From positions 23,542,369 through 23,606,368 of the forward strand of contig JACMZG010001914.1 in the NCBI GenBank assembly GCA_018340805.1: a stretch of DNA of 64,000 bases. The letters run 5' to 3'. Within the stretch, counting starts at the first letter, position 1. Every line of letters begins with the position of its first letter. This DNA is from Microvelia longipes (Eukaryota; Arthropoda; Insecta; Hemiptera; Veliidae). Under the pieces are notes generated by a model. That model saw only the letters and a program-made list of their open reading frames with translations. It did not search any database and had not been told where the DNA came from. This document shows, one piece after another, positions 36,920 through 47,952 of this stretch. The translations under genes were made by a program, and so were the position numbers.

Positions 36920-38997
36920 TTAACTAGAAAAGCTACTTGGGCCAGAAGTAGTTAAAAATTTGTTACTTTTAACTAATGAATTTTTCGGTGAGTTATTTAA
37001 ATTGCAGCATTCAGCCAATGTTTTTAAATCTCTATCAGATAGGTATGATAAAATCATTTCTACACAGTCGTAGAGAAGACTAGGAAATGAGTCGGGTATT
37101 AAAGAAAAGAAAATTTCACCCATTCGTTGAAGTCGTAGTCTTTCGGATGCTTTGTTAAATCTACTCTCTAACATCCTTGTATAAGTAGGGAAAGCACCCT
37201 CAGCTATGATTTCTTTAACATGAGACCCTTTACTTAAGCCAACTAACTTACAAAATGGCACAGTTAGTATTTGGTATAGGGAAACATTGCCGGAAACTTT
37301 AACTTGTTTCATATGTTCAACTTCTTGAACACATTTGTAGTAATATTCAGGATCAGAGCGGTTAAGTATTGATTCCGAGATAGGATCTAAAGATAAAAGA
37401 TTTAGCGCTTTTAACCTATAAGCGTGGGACAAAACCAACCAACGTATTTTTGTGTCTCCGTCAAAATCTGATGACATGACAGTATGAAATGGTGTTTCAT
37501 CTGCATCATAATCCGGTAATGTTATATCAGCTCCATAATCAAGAAGTAAAGAAACAGAACCAGCCGATCTAAAAGCTAGAGCTAAGTGTAAAGGAGTTAT
37601 ACCATAATCATCTTGTACATTAACTGTTGCATTACTATCAAGTAATAATTGAAGCATATCAACACCTTTTTGCTTTTTTAAAACTAAATGTAAAGGAGTA
37701 AAACTTTCCTTAGCCGGGGCGTCGATATCTGGATGATATTTTAATATAAGTTTAACAGTATCACAGTCACCATAACTACACGCATAATGAAGAGCAGTCC
37801 AACCTCTTTCATCCGATAATCTCACATCTGCCCCGTTATCTAATAACAAACTAGTAGCACTAAGTTCACCAAAACCTAATGATAAATGTAAAGGAGTTTC
37901 TAAATGTATATTTCTACAATCAACAAACTTATAAGACTTTAAAATAAATTCCGTTAGAGCAAAATGACCGTCCCTAGCAGCAAAATGGAGTGGCGTAAAA
38001 CCATATGCATCTCTATCATAAAGACTGAGTCCTTTAGCTAAAAGCATTTTAACAATTTCTAAATTCCCACCTTCAGCTGAATAATGAAGAACAGTTGTGC
38101 CATCATTATCTTTACCAGTAACTTCAGCTCCTAAATCTAATAAAAATTTAACAGTTTTATAATTACCATACTTAGCAGCTAAATGAATAGGGGAGGTGCC
38201 TTGCTTATCAATAACATTAATAGAATTTTTATTATTAATTAATAAATTTAACGTTTCAGGGTTATCATACTTGACATAATGGTGAAGAGCAGTTTTTCCT
38301 CTCCAGTCTTGAAGTGTAGGATCTGAACCATTTGTAAGCAATAATTTTACAGAAACTGTATCGCCAGTTTCCGCTGCTAAATGAAGGGGAGTGGTGCCGT
38401 GAATATCACTAACTAATACATTCATACCAATATCTAAAAATATCTTAATTACTTCGGGATTACCACCTTCTGCAGCGAAATGTAAAACAGTTCTATCATT
38501 TAAATCTCTGTAAGTAATATCGGCTCCTTTACTTATTAAGTGACTCACAGCGCTGAAACTACCAGCTCTTGCTGCTAAATGAAGAGGAGTGACACCATTT
38601 CTATCTCTCTCGTTGATATTAGCACCATGATCTAAGAAAATACTAATTATGTTTGCGTTTCCGTTTTCTGCAGAAAAATGAATTACTTTTCTACCTTGAT
38701 AGTCTTCACTGCTAATATCACCTCCATGATCTAACAAAAAACTAGCCGCCCACTCGTTACCTCTCTCGGCAGCTAGATGTAAAGGAGTAACACCATACCC
38801 ATCCCTAACATTTACATCGCTACCTCTATCCATTAAAAATTTAATTATTTCCTTTCTTGTTTCAACATCTTCAGTTGTTTTTGATTTTTCATAGTGCTGA
38901 CAGTCGAAGACTAAATGAAGAGCTGATATTCCAAATGGATCTCTCGAGTTCACATTGGCTCCTCCCTCTACAAGCTCTCGAACTTGATCTAAATTAC
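36920..38997 (-). CDS. Ankyrin-repeat protein with PRANC/F-box-like C-terminus, terminal exon
   Basis: An open frame from a splice acceptor (TTTTCTACAG at 38998-39007 on the minus strand) to TAA at 36920: 2 nt plus 692 codons including the stop. About 15 ankyrin repeats of 33 residues fill the first two thirds, with GVTPLHLAAERGN-, RTVLHFAAEGGN- and GADITYRD-type consensus blocks. TPLHLAA-type and VLHFSAE-type repeats tend to alternate, so the array grew in pairs. The last 150 residues are not ankyrin: YYYKCVQEVEHMKQ, then VSLYQIL, then FPTYTRMLESRF, and finally CVEMILSYLSDRDLKTL. This layout resembles the PRANC domain, an F-box-like tail known from ankyrin proteins of poxviruses, Wolbachia and parasitoid wasps that can recruit SCF ubiquitin ligase. 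A role as a substrate adaptor is therefore inferred, not shown. The repeat track starts upstream in exon 42164-42289. It could also be a plain insect ankyrin protein with a diverged F-box. Confidence 0.9.
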
Positions 38998-39109
38998 CTG
39001 TAGAAAAATATGGGAGTCAATCAACTAAAGATAAAAGATTGTAAGAAGTATTCATCACTGATCATACTAACAGTAAATTTCACAATATATAACAAAGGAC
39101 AAAATTCAT

Positions 39110-39192
39110 CCATTAGTCTAAAATTTGGGCACGGGGTACAAATCTCTCCCCTTATTGGATTCGCTATGCTTGCTTTGCTTGTCCTCAGAACA
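39110..39192. repeat. Fragment related to the 340-530 hairpin cluster
   Basis: 'ggattcgctatgcttgcttt' and 'gcttgtcctcagaacatgg' resemble 300-345 and 505-525. The hairpins themselves are absent. Confidence 0.5.
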
Positions 39193-39279
39193 TGGAATCA
39201 CCTAATTTATTAATTTTAAATCGATCCAAACAATTATCCACATTTTATGAATTTTGCTTTTTTAATGACAATTAATGGT

Positions 39280-39515
39280 GTAGTACAAAGTATGTTTCGA
39301 AAAGCACTAATAGATTTAACAACTTTAAAATAAACACACTGGCAGCTACGATAATAACAAACAAACACACACAGACAGAAAAATTGATAGATACCACTCC
39401 GTAGGTTTTGAAAACACCTGAAATGGAAAATTTTGTAGAAGACTATGTTTCGGATTTTTAATGCTAACACATTGCTTTCCCTACATAACTAAAGCATAAA
39501 TGAGGAAAAGAGCTT
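39280..39515. repeat. Dispersed repeat C copy
   Basis: Same order of words as at 22650-22970 ('cagctacgataataacaaac', 'cacacagacaga', 'tttcggattttt', 'aaatgaggaaaag'). Confidence 0.7.
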
Positions 39516-39654
39516 TGTGCCAACACTTGAAGGCCTTAATTATTTCCTAATATTTTAAATCACTCCGCAATATTAATGTATTAATATTATTTGTTAATTT
39601 GGTCCATCAAATTAAGACATACAATTAATAATAATAATTAAATTAAAGATTTTG

Positions 39655-39885
39655 TGGTCTTCTGATGATGACCACATCAATTTAAACAAAGAATCCGACG
39701 TTTCACTTCCGCTGTTCACTTCAGTTTTGCACGGCATTGTGTTTTCATCCATGATATACTACATTCTTGAAGATGTCTCCCACAGTGGAAACGAAATGTC
39801 AGATTCTTCATCCGCATTGACGCGGACACCACTGGAAGACCTAAATCATCATGACAATAACCGCGGAAGCCTATGAAGTTTATTA
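39655..39885 (+). repeat. Dispersed repeat F
   Basis: Shares with 52695-52812 the words 'tggaaacgaaa', 'gattcttcatc..cattga', 'gacaccactgga' and a terminal 'gcctatgaagtttattaa'-like end. Similar 'gatgatgacc' words occur at 40075 and 50880. Such sequences often follow the coding part of Penelope-like or related retroelements; this assignment is tentative. Confidence 0.5.
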
Positions 39886-41020
39886 ATTAAAGTGAAGGTT
39901 TAGACTGGGTATAGCTCTATATACATAGCTATTAAAGATTCAGTAAGAAAATCTCTACGGTAATTATTTACATTATCTTTCAATAAGAGTCTTTGAGGTA
40001 ATATTAAACCTTTAAATTAAATTTTATTGTGCTAAGCCTTAATGTTAGAAGACTTTTTGGGTTCTAAGCACTGATGATGACCATTCAGGTTAAAAGCTGG
40101 CTTTGTTTTACAATAATAACTCATTTGTGAAGAAGAGACAAACTATATTTGTTTAATAACAATACCAACATTTGTTTAATACATTCTTGCTATGCTCAAA
40201 CTGTTATTATTCATCTTTCTGATAAAGAATAATTGACCCTCTTAAGTAAAAATGTAATTATTGAATAAAATTAACTTATATAAAATCAAATCAAATAAAA
40301 ATTTCAAATCAACATGTAAATTACATGGTAAAACACGTGGTATCTCCAATTTTAATATAATTTGGTTGACATGTACGGCACCATGAGAAGAGGCGCAAAA
40401 AACCTAGATTTTCTGGCTCATTTGAGTGCAGCATATTTGCCACAAGTAGGGGTAGTGATATTCCAAAAAATGTGAATTTATCTACTCCTTGTATTGTAAA
40501 GTCTTTACTACTTACAGTCTTGTTTTATTCACACTGTAAATGTTACTATATTTACTCCCTAGGGAAAGGTACATTAAAAAATATGAAAGTCTCTTCGTTG
40601 CCAACTTTGGACAGAATTTATTTAGTAAAATTTTTTAGGAATTTAGGAAATTTTATTAGCCGGCATTTTTATTCCCCTGGGGGGGTGTTAACCAGTTCGC
40701 TCTATACGGAACAACCAACAGCAAAGCTGAGACCCCCTGTTGGTATCTAGATGGGGAGTACACAAAACATATAGAATATACACAACGCTAATGTTAAATT
40801 ACAATTAGAATTACACATATATTCTAATTGACAGCTACAATAAAATAAGGTGAAGTAGTGGCTTGTATTTTCTGCTTATCAGAGAGTAATTGACATGGTA
40901 AGATAAACTAAACTAACACAATAAACATTAAGAACTGGAAGATATATAATAGTTGTTAGTATTAGTTCTCACGTCGGTAGATAAAATTATATGCAACAAG
41001 GAGATGAAAGTTTCCAGCAT
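39886..41020. other. No gene recognised; repeat fragment at 40680-40770
   Basis: 40680-40770 ('ctatacggaacaaccaac', 'gctgagaccccctgttgg') is an inverted relative of 28250-28300. The rest is AT-rich with no recognised element. Confidence 0.35.
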
Positions 41021-41024
41021 CTTC

Positions 41025-41180
41025 GCTATTATCTCCCATCGTCAAGCATCGGGAGCCAAAATGTTATAGTTAACTCCTCGGCAAGCCTCGGGAGCTAACT
41101 AGTCTTTATCTCCCTCGGCCTACCGGCCTCATATGACGTGACTCAATGAAGTTTCCTCCTTCGGGCGCTGCCTTAGGCAC
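41025..41180. repeat. GC-rich hairpin island
   Basis: Successive imperfect hairpins: CTCCC...GGGAG (41034-41053), TAGTTAACTCC...GGAGCTAACTA (41067-41101) and CTCGGCCTACCGGCCTC. Similar in style to 20168-20230 and 30050-30110. Confidence 0.6.
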
Positions 41181-41261
41181 AACACTTTAACTTGAGCTGT
41201 TAAACTTATTTTATCCCTGTTGCATAAATAATATTTTCAGCATTTCTTTTGACTTACAAAA

Positions 41262-41823
41262 ATGGCTGTATCTAATATTCTGTAGGATATTTTATTTTTT
41301 TGGTGGCGTTTGAAAGCTTAAACTTAGGCCTTTCAATAGATTCTACATACTTTTGGATAATTAAGTTACAAGTTTTTATTATGAGCAAACATAAAATAAA
41401 AATGCTAATATCCTAAAAAGAGCTTAAACTGTTAGGATAGCTTAAAATGTCCAGGATTGGACACAGTAGCTCATAACGTGCGCCAAAGTGTAAAAAAGTC
41501 ACTCTTTTGCAATTCCTGTAAATGGTTATGATTTTACCTTGATACACGTTATGCCCTACTATGTCCAATCCCATGGCAGTCCCAAAATGAATCTTTGTGG
41601 GCATTTTACAAACAGTTTAAGCTCATTTTAGGATTTTTTTCAAAATTTTTAAAGATTGGCTTTTTAAAGATATTAAGCATTTTTATTTTATATTTGCTCA
41701 TAAAGAAATCTTGTAACTAATTATCCAAAAGTATGTAGAATCAATTTGAAAGGGCCAAGTATAAGCTTTCAAACACCGCCAAAATAAAAAGTATATCCTA
41801 TGCAGAATATTAGATACAGCCAT
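41262..41823. mobile_element. MITE family E, 562 bp, arms of about 145 bp
   Basis: Ends ATGGCTGTATCTAATATTCTG and its inverse. The arms match for about 145 bp each ('gtggcgtttgaaagctt', 'ctacatacttttggataatt'), and the centre is also partly palindromic ('agagcttaaactgt' / 'acagtttaagctcat'). It is inserted in the ankyrin intron. No target duplication is clear and no protein is encoded. Confidence 0.85.
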
Positions 41824-42163
41824 GTTAAAAATTCACATTTTTTGGCAAATTCGCCACCCTAATGTGACAATATGTCACATATGGGTTAAATTAAAATCGG
41901 TGACATTGAGTCCAAAAATGTACTTCTTTTGTGTTGATTTGATATGGAATGACTCCCTAGGTATTTATTTAATAGTAGAAAATGCTTTCATTAAATTAAA
42001 GTAAGTTTCAATGTAATTATTTACTAGACGTTATTAATACTTGTCTGTCCTAAACTATTTCTCATTTAATAAACATTATTATTGAAAAAATAAGTTTCTA
42101 GGTATTTATTTAAAATATGTTATCATTGAATAAAATTAAGTTTCTAATTATTTATTTATTTAC

Positions 42164-42289
42164 CTTCAGAGCAGGCTTCATGGAGAGGATAAGATGCTTC
42201 ATTAAGTGGGTGAAGTTCCATATTATAAACTCCAAAATATTCTTTTAGAATCTCAAATTCAAATTGTTGCCTCTCAAAATCTTTGGCAT
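42164..42289 (-). CDS. Ankyrin gene, penultimate known exon
   Basis: A 126-bp exon between acceptor CACTTTTAG (minus strand, just right of 42289) and donor GAAG-GTAAATAA at 42163. Read as AT + 41 codons + G, it gives AKDFERQQFEFEILKEYF, then VYNMELHPLNEASYPLHEAC, and ends SE(G), starting the first ankyrin repeat that the next exon completes. The first two bases finish a codon begun in an exon further upstream, so this is not the first coding exon. No ATG in this frame precedes Met in VYNMEL. Confidence 0.85.
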
Positions 42290-42404
42290 CTAAAAGTGAA
42301 AGTTATAAAAATAAATTCTCATCCAGAGAACACAATTTAGTTTTTATTTGTAATTTTTACTTTGAAAATTGATTTCTGCTACATGCTGGATCCAGCATAG
42401 TGTC

Positions 42405-42720
42405 AAAAGTCTCTAACAGCCACACCGTTACTGATAACAAATTGATAACAAGAGTGTGATCAAAGTTATAATTTTTACATATTTATGATGTAACAAACCT
42501 TCAAATTTGTTTTAACTTTAATTAGGGTAGTGTTTAAAATTTTAAAGGGGGTGTTTAAAGTCACTTATTTCATATAAATTACTTTTAATGGGTTGTCACG
42601 AGTTTTTAAATAGACCGATAAGAAGGTGAAAATCACAATATTGTGAATTAGTTGGCACAAACTTACTCTTTTATTGCATTTAATAGTTTAAATTTGTTGA
42701 AACAATTTAAATTAACTGAT
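42405..42720. repeat. Relative of the element at 46909-47512
   Basis: Shares with 46920-47130 the words 'accgttactgataacaaatt', 'gataac..agagtgtgatc' and 'tagggt..gt', and 'cactt..taatgggt'. The terminal repeats are not preserved. Confidence 0.55.
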
Positions 42721-42778
42721 AATCTGATTAATCAATAAGCCACCTCTGATGTCATAGTTGACAAAGGGCTAGTATTCA

Positions 42779-43342
42779 CAAAGGATCATTAATAAAGGAG
42801 ATAATGCACTAATTCAAATTACCATATAAAAAAGTGACCCAATTGAGGATACAAAATTAAGAAGAATCCATCACAAAACATACATCAAAAACAAATTGCA
42901 CATGTTTGGTACGAACTGCACATGCTTGCAATAATTACATTAAGTGCTCAGATCTTTTAGAGGCTAATTTACCTTGCGTCAAATGTTTTTTTTATTGTAG
43001 GTTATATACATATAATGAACAGTAATAAACTTTATTTTGATTGTTACCTCCTCATGTCTCTAATAAATTTTGGTCATTTAAATGTTTTATTTGCCCTGAA
43101 GAGTTAATATATGTTGAACACATCTTATCCATGTTACATAACCTGCATTTCCCACCTTTTGCTATAACCAAAGATTATTTAGTATACCATAATATATACT
43201 ACATAATCTTTAGTATACTACATAATCTTTGGCTATAACCTTGCTAGGGAAGGTAAGTTTGCTCATATTTTTCTATCTCATGAAATATCTATGGGGTCAG
43301 TAAAGTTCCCAAATTACAGCATCCCATTTATAAAAGATCGCT
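42779..43342 (-). mobile_element. MITE family A, inverted copy
   Basis: Ends 'caaaggatcattaataaagg' and 'catttataaaagatcgctgg', degenerate versions of the family A terminal repeats. The internal blocks are in reverse order relative to 21811-22527. It contains the 63-bp palindromic insertion at 43169-43231. Confidence 0.75.
43169..43231. mobile_element. 63-bp palindromic insertion flanked by 8-bp duplication
   Basis: CAAAGATTATTTAGTATAC ... GTATACTACATAATCTTTG with a second internal copy of 'tactacataatcttt'. It is flanked by GCTATAAC at 43161-43168 and 43232-43239. It is of the same family as the 32-bp element at 31360-31391, and both lie in MITE A copies but at different sites. Confidence 0.82.
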
Positions 43343-43430
43343 GGTACATATCCTATCATTTGACAAACACAGAGGTCCAGGGTTTGTATTGCAGGTTAGA
43401 CTCAGAAATAGATATTATTACTATAGAGTA

Positions 43431-43585
43431 ACACACTGTTATAATCAGTTGACATCATAAGAAAATAATGCCAGAGAGGCAATGAGTGTAGTCCTGGATG
43501 TTAAACCAGGCCCACAATTTCATACCAGACCAACCTCATTAGTTCATAACACTATTTTCCCACGCTGTCAACTGATTATAAACAA
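43431..43585. mobile_element. MITE family H, short foldback
   Basis: Inverted arms 'ataatcagttgaca' ... 'tgtcaactgattat' and 'gaaaataatg' / 'cactattttcccac', with inner 'accaacctcattag'. Related to 54178-54336 and probably 61990-62395. Confidence 0.7.
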
Positions 43586-43587
43586 GA

Positions 43588-43850
43588 GCAAAATAATAGA
43601 AAGGCCCTATTGGTTGAATGTCGAAACTTCAAAAAAGTAACCTGAACACATCGAATTTTAATATCATCAAATTAATAATACAAAATTCAGCAACTTAAAT
43701 AGCAGAACGTTTAAAATGCAAAACACAAAAAATAATTATTATGCGGACCTTAACACACTTTTAAAGGAAGTTTCACAGAGCCCAAAAGATGTCTCAAGCC
43801 TTTCAATGTATTTGAGATAGGGTAAGTATGCCTTCTATAGAAGATCTAGT
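43588..43850 (-). mobile_element. MITE family B, inverted, ends worn
   Basis: Reverse orientation: 'aggccctattggttgaatgt' to 'tgagatagggtaagtatgcc'. Both terminal CATAGAGATAT words are lost. It sits head to head with the next copy, 20 bp away. Confidence 0.75.
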
Positions 43851-43869
43851 AGTTTTTGGCACCCAGACC

Positions 43870-44183
43870 CACAGAGATATATGTATACTAGAGGGGGCAT
43901 AGCCAATCTCAATCCATTGAGTGACTTGAAACATCTTTCTGGGGCTCTGTGTAATCTCATTGAAACCTCCTCCAAGAGTGAGTTAAGGTTAAAATAAATA
44001 AATTATTTTCGTCTTCCCACATATTGTTTACGTTTTGATTAATATTTTTAATGTTCTCCTATATAAGTTACTGTAATTTTGTACTGATAATTTCATTATA
44101 TATATAAGCGCAGGTGGTCAGGTTATTTTTTCAGTGTATCAAAATTTAACCTATAGGACCTCTCTAATAATAATATCTTTATT
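43870..44183 (+). mobile_element. MITE family B
   Basis: CACAGAGATATATGTATACT to 'aataatatctttatt', flanked by CCCAGACC / CCCAGAGC, an 8-bp duplication with two changes. Confidence 0.8.
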
Positions 44184-44424
44184 CCCAGAGCCATATTTGT
44201 GTAAAAAATGGCAGGATTGCCAACAACTTTCTTATAGACAAAAAATTTCCTACTTCTAAACTTGGTGACATTGAATAGTCATTTTTTCGTTTAAACCAAA
44301 AATAAATAAGCTTTGAACGCACATCTCTTTAAAATAGTGACATTAATCTTTAAAAGTCTGGTAAATCATTAGTAAGGATAACTTCATCAGTAAAAGATAA
44401 TGCCTTGTAATGTTAATACCTTTA

Positions 44425-46170
44425 TGACGTCCCCTCAACTAGGGTAATTAATTTTGCCATAGTTGGTATCAGAGCATTTCTAGGTAGCTATGAATTATTA
44501 GAGCCAACAGATCCTACAATCTGTGCAATTTAATCTACTAGACATATGCTCGGTTTCTCGAACCTCAATTAAACAATTTTAATGGGAGATTTAGTAAATA
44601 ATGAGCCATTAAAGTCTGTTTTGGGTTTCTCAAAACTGTATTAAGTGCAGAGTGGGGATAATCTTCCAATAAACTAATGAAAACTTTAATGAAGGATTAA
44701 AAATAAAATGGGTTTCTCGTACATCTATTATTTATTGTTATTGTTTTAATGTCAGATTAAAATGTCAGTTCATTCTATTTGTTTACATAGGGAAATATCG
44801 ATTTAATGCCTTATTAAATTTGAGTTTCTCAAACGCACATTAATTTATTTTAATAATCCAATTTCACGACTGTTCATTAAGATTAATGGTCCATTAACTT
44901 TTGGGTTTCTCAAAGAATCATTACAAACTAATTGTTAATTAAGTATGGTAGAATTTAATGGGAGGAATTCGGGCCATTAAATCAGTAGTTATCAAAACCA
45001 TGTTCTGAATTCATGTTTTTGTAGAACTGAAATATGTTTTTATTTTGCTTGAACTATTTCAAAATGAGGTAAGTCAAGGAAATAAACAACCAAAGGAAAA
45101 ATGATCTTATGAGATAAGGGTTATGGAGGAGAAGGTGGTATTTTATGAAAGAGCGGGAATCACTGATCAAGAATATATAATCCTATTGTTTGTGAAACAT
45201 ATACTACGCTATATCCTACAATATTAACTTTGCAAATTTCCTAAAATCGAATAATTAATATGTGATTGCTACTTTGTAAGGCAAAAACGTGGTGAAGAAA
45301 AAACATTTATCAGTGTAAGTAACAATTTTATCGTTTGACATATATTTCTTCATGTTAAAAATTCATTTAACATAAAGTAAAAAAAACTTATATGGTTTTA
45401 ATTAATAAAATTATTCGATGGTTTTATAAGTTGTAACAGTTAAAATTATGATGTTAAGTGACAAAAAGGTATCGTATTACATGTTATGCGCTAGCTATTT
45501 TCATAGTATTTATAAACTAGCGCTTTCTAGTAGAGAGAAAAAGAACTAAAACACCCAATTATTTTACTAAATTCTCACATTAAACTGTTAATGGGAGATT
45601 AATTTAGTCTTTATGTAATGGAGCATTAAAATGTTTTGAGAAACTGGAATAAAAAATAATTTTCCATTAATTTAATCTTTAACTAATTTAATGACACATT
45701 AGCATAAAAACAATGTTGACACATCTGTCAAATAGTATTGTTTACTTTTTTTAATATTATGTATTATTCAACTATTTATAAAAATGTCCAATTTATACAG
45801 TTGTTTACAAGTGTCATTTTTTTAACCACGGGTATGACAATTTGGAAAAACAAACTAATGGACCATTAAAATTGGACTTAATGGGAGATTAAATTGGTTT
45901 AGTTGAGGATTAAATATTGCTTTGAGAAACTGGTGAAAAAATTTAATCTATCATTAGTTTAATCTCTCATTTACTAATGCTTAATTAAAAAAAATGTACG
46001 AGAAACCGGGCAATACTGTAGTAATGTATCTCAGTACACAACAGTTACCACTGTCACCTAAGGTGGTTCCTCCAGAAGTTACCCTTGATAAAGTATTGCA
46101 AAGGTCTTTAACAGTAAAGAGCATAAGCCTATTTACAACATCTTAGTTAGAATGTGAAATGACACACAAG
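44425..46170. repeat. Local duplication, copy X (split by a DNA transposon)
   Basis: 44425-44547 and 46012-46170 align with pieces of 46840-49035 in the same order and orientation ('cccctcaactagggtaatta', 'gtatctcagtacacaacag', 'taacagtaaagagcataagc'). Copy X has the GTTTCTC transposon between the two parts. Copy Y has three other insertions. Confidence 0.75.
44548..46011. mobile_element. 1.46-kb DNA transposon with mirrored GTTTCTC motifs
   Basis: Terminal repeats GCTCGGTTTCTCGAAC and, inverted, GCCCGGTTTCTCGTAC. Inside the left half the word GGGTTTCTC (or GAGTTTCTC) recurs at 44623, 44710, 44822 and 44903. In the right half its inverse GAGAAAC recurs at 45638, 45924 and 46001. Each is accompanied by AATGG(G)AGATTAA or ATTAA-type words. 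Comparison with the element-free copy Y ('agacacactggagtaat') suggests insertion into 'agacatactgtag' with duplication of only TA or ATA. No transposase frame is visible, so the element is non-autonomous. Confidence 0.75.
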
Positions 46171-46840
46171 TGATGTAGAAATTCATACGGTAGGGGTGGG
46201 AGTGCGAGACACAGTGATCCAACTCCTTGGCTAGGGGTGGATCTAAAACAGGGGCTTGTTGCATCAACAGTAATTTTCACCTTGTGCCGCTGTTATTAAT
46301 ATTGTTATCAGTTTTAAATTGAGACGTCTATTTATGTTTATAAAGAATAACAAGACAACGTAATAAGACAAAGTTGTCTTGTAAACAAGACAACTTTTAA
46401 CTTATTTATAAACATTTCTTATTCTTTTTAGTTGTTTATAAGATTATTTGAAGAAAATAGAATACATTTTGAATTTTTTTATTAAAAGGACAAATAAAAA
46501 ACACAATGAACACGGAAATTAAATTTAAATTTCTGCACATCACAGGTAAATAACAAAGTGTTCATATTTTTATAATATTTTATAAAAATTTTAAATTTAA
46601 AATAATTAATAAGATTTTTAACATTGTTAAAAACCCCTTTAACAATAATTTATGATCTTGAAAATAAAGAAATAATTATTTTATACATGAGGGACAAGGT
46701 AAACTGACCTGCTCCAGTTGAGAAAAGGCAAACTAAAAAAACAGGCCTGTCTAAAACAGCTTATTCCCAGTGAGTTGGATCACTGTGTCCCACGCCCCCA
46801 CCCTTACTGCATAAATGTCTATCACTTTAGTTTATATCTT
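46171..46840. other. No gene recognised; perfect hairpin at 46370-46397
   Basis: AAAGTTGTCTTGT, loop AA, then ACAAGACAACTTT, inside a larger imperfect inverted repeat ('tttataaagaata' / 'cttattctttttag'). Nothing else recognised. Confidence 0.55.
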
Positions 46841-46908
46841 TATGTCATCCCCTCAGCTAGGGTAATTAATTTTACCATAGTTGGTAGCAGAGAATTTTTG
46901 CCATGAAT

Positions 46909-47512
46909 TATTCGCGATTCAAAGTCCGTAGCAGCACCACCGTTGCTGATAAGAAATTGATAACGAAAGGGTGATCGTTGTTAAAGTCCTTATGGGGATT
47001 TCCTGGTTTTTCTTATTTGTGACGATTATTTCTTTAAATTTTTTATCAAAGTGCTTTAATTTAACTAATTTTAGGGTGTATGAACTCACTGTAATGGGTG
47101 GATTTTCACTGTAATGGTGTTTTAATTTATCAATCAATTTCATTTACGCACTAAAATAATTAATAACTCAATAAATTCACTTTTTGTAAAATGTTTGTTT
47201 AAATTATCTGTTTAGGTTTTACTATTACTGGGTTAAATTGGACGAATCAAAGTCTATAGTGATAAGAGCCTGATTCTATATTTAAAATCCTGGAATTATC
47301 AAAATATTTATCTATAAAATATTTGCAATTTTTTTTAGCACCGATGGTCGTTCTAATAATTTTTATCACAAATTAACAAACAATAAATAAATAAAAGAAG
47401 AATTTTTATCGGCTCCCATGCTAATCCTATGATAAATAAAAAATTTTGATCACCCTTTCGTTTTCCCGCCATTGGTATTGCCAACCTTACAACTATCTCT
47501 TTGAATCGCGAA
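46909..47512. mobile_element. MITE family G, about 600 bp
   Basis: Ends ATTCGCGATTCAAAG and its inverse CTTTGAATCGCGAAT, with an inner shared word CGAAAGGGTGATC on both arms. It is absent from the equivalent place in copy X. The target duplication is not resolved. Confidence 0.7.
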
Positions 47513-47568
47513 TTGGCAGGAGCCAATTAGAACCCAGAGATCCCTCAATAAGTGCACTGATATCTAAT

Positions 47569-47879
47569 CATAGAGATATAATTACTAGAGGGGCTCTATG
47601 GGTTAATTGTTGAATCATCGAAACAGTAACCAGACCACCTTGGCTTCTACATAAAATAAAATAATCAGTACACAATTACAGTATCTTATACAGTAGAACC
47701 TTAAAAATACAAATCAAAACATGAATAATGTTCGATAAGCCAAAATTAATTGATTTATCATAACCTCTTGAAGGAAGTTTTAATGAGGTTACACAGAGCC
47801 CCTGAAAGCCTCAAAAAGATGTTTCATGCCTTTTAATATAATGAGATAGGCTATGTCCTCTTTAGTATATATCTCTATG
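47569..47879 (-). mobile_element. MITE family B, 311 bp, perfect 8-bp duplication
   Basis: CATAGAGATATAATTACTAG ... AGTATATATCTCTATG flanked by TATCTAAT at 47561-47568 and 47880-47887. The best-preserved ends of the family; they define the terminus as CATAGAGATAT. Confidence 0.92.
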
Positions 47880-47952
47880 TATCTAATAGACACACTGGAG
47901 TAATATATCTCAGTATACAACAGTTACCACTGGTGGTTTCCAGGAAGTTATC

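Larger units (their letters stand above)
38998..42163 (-). other. Intron of the ankyrin gene
   Basis: Donor GTAAATAA (minus strand, at 42163) and acceptor TTTTCTACAG (38998) bound a phase-1 intron of 3166 bp. Joining the exons gives SYPLHEACSE-GNLDQVREL, an uninterrupted ankyrin repeat, so both borders are well supported. The intron contains repeat C, a hairpin island, a PLE-like repeat and a MITE family E copy. Confidence 0.88.
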
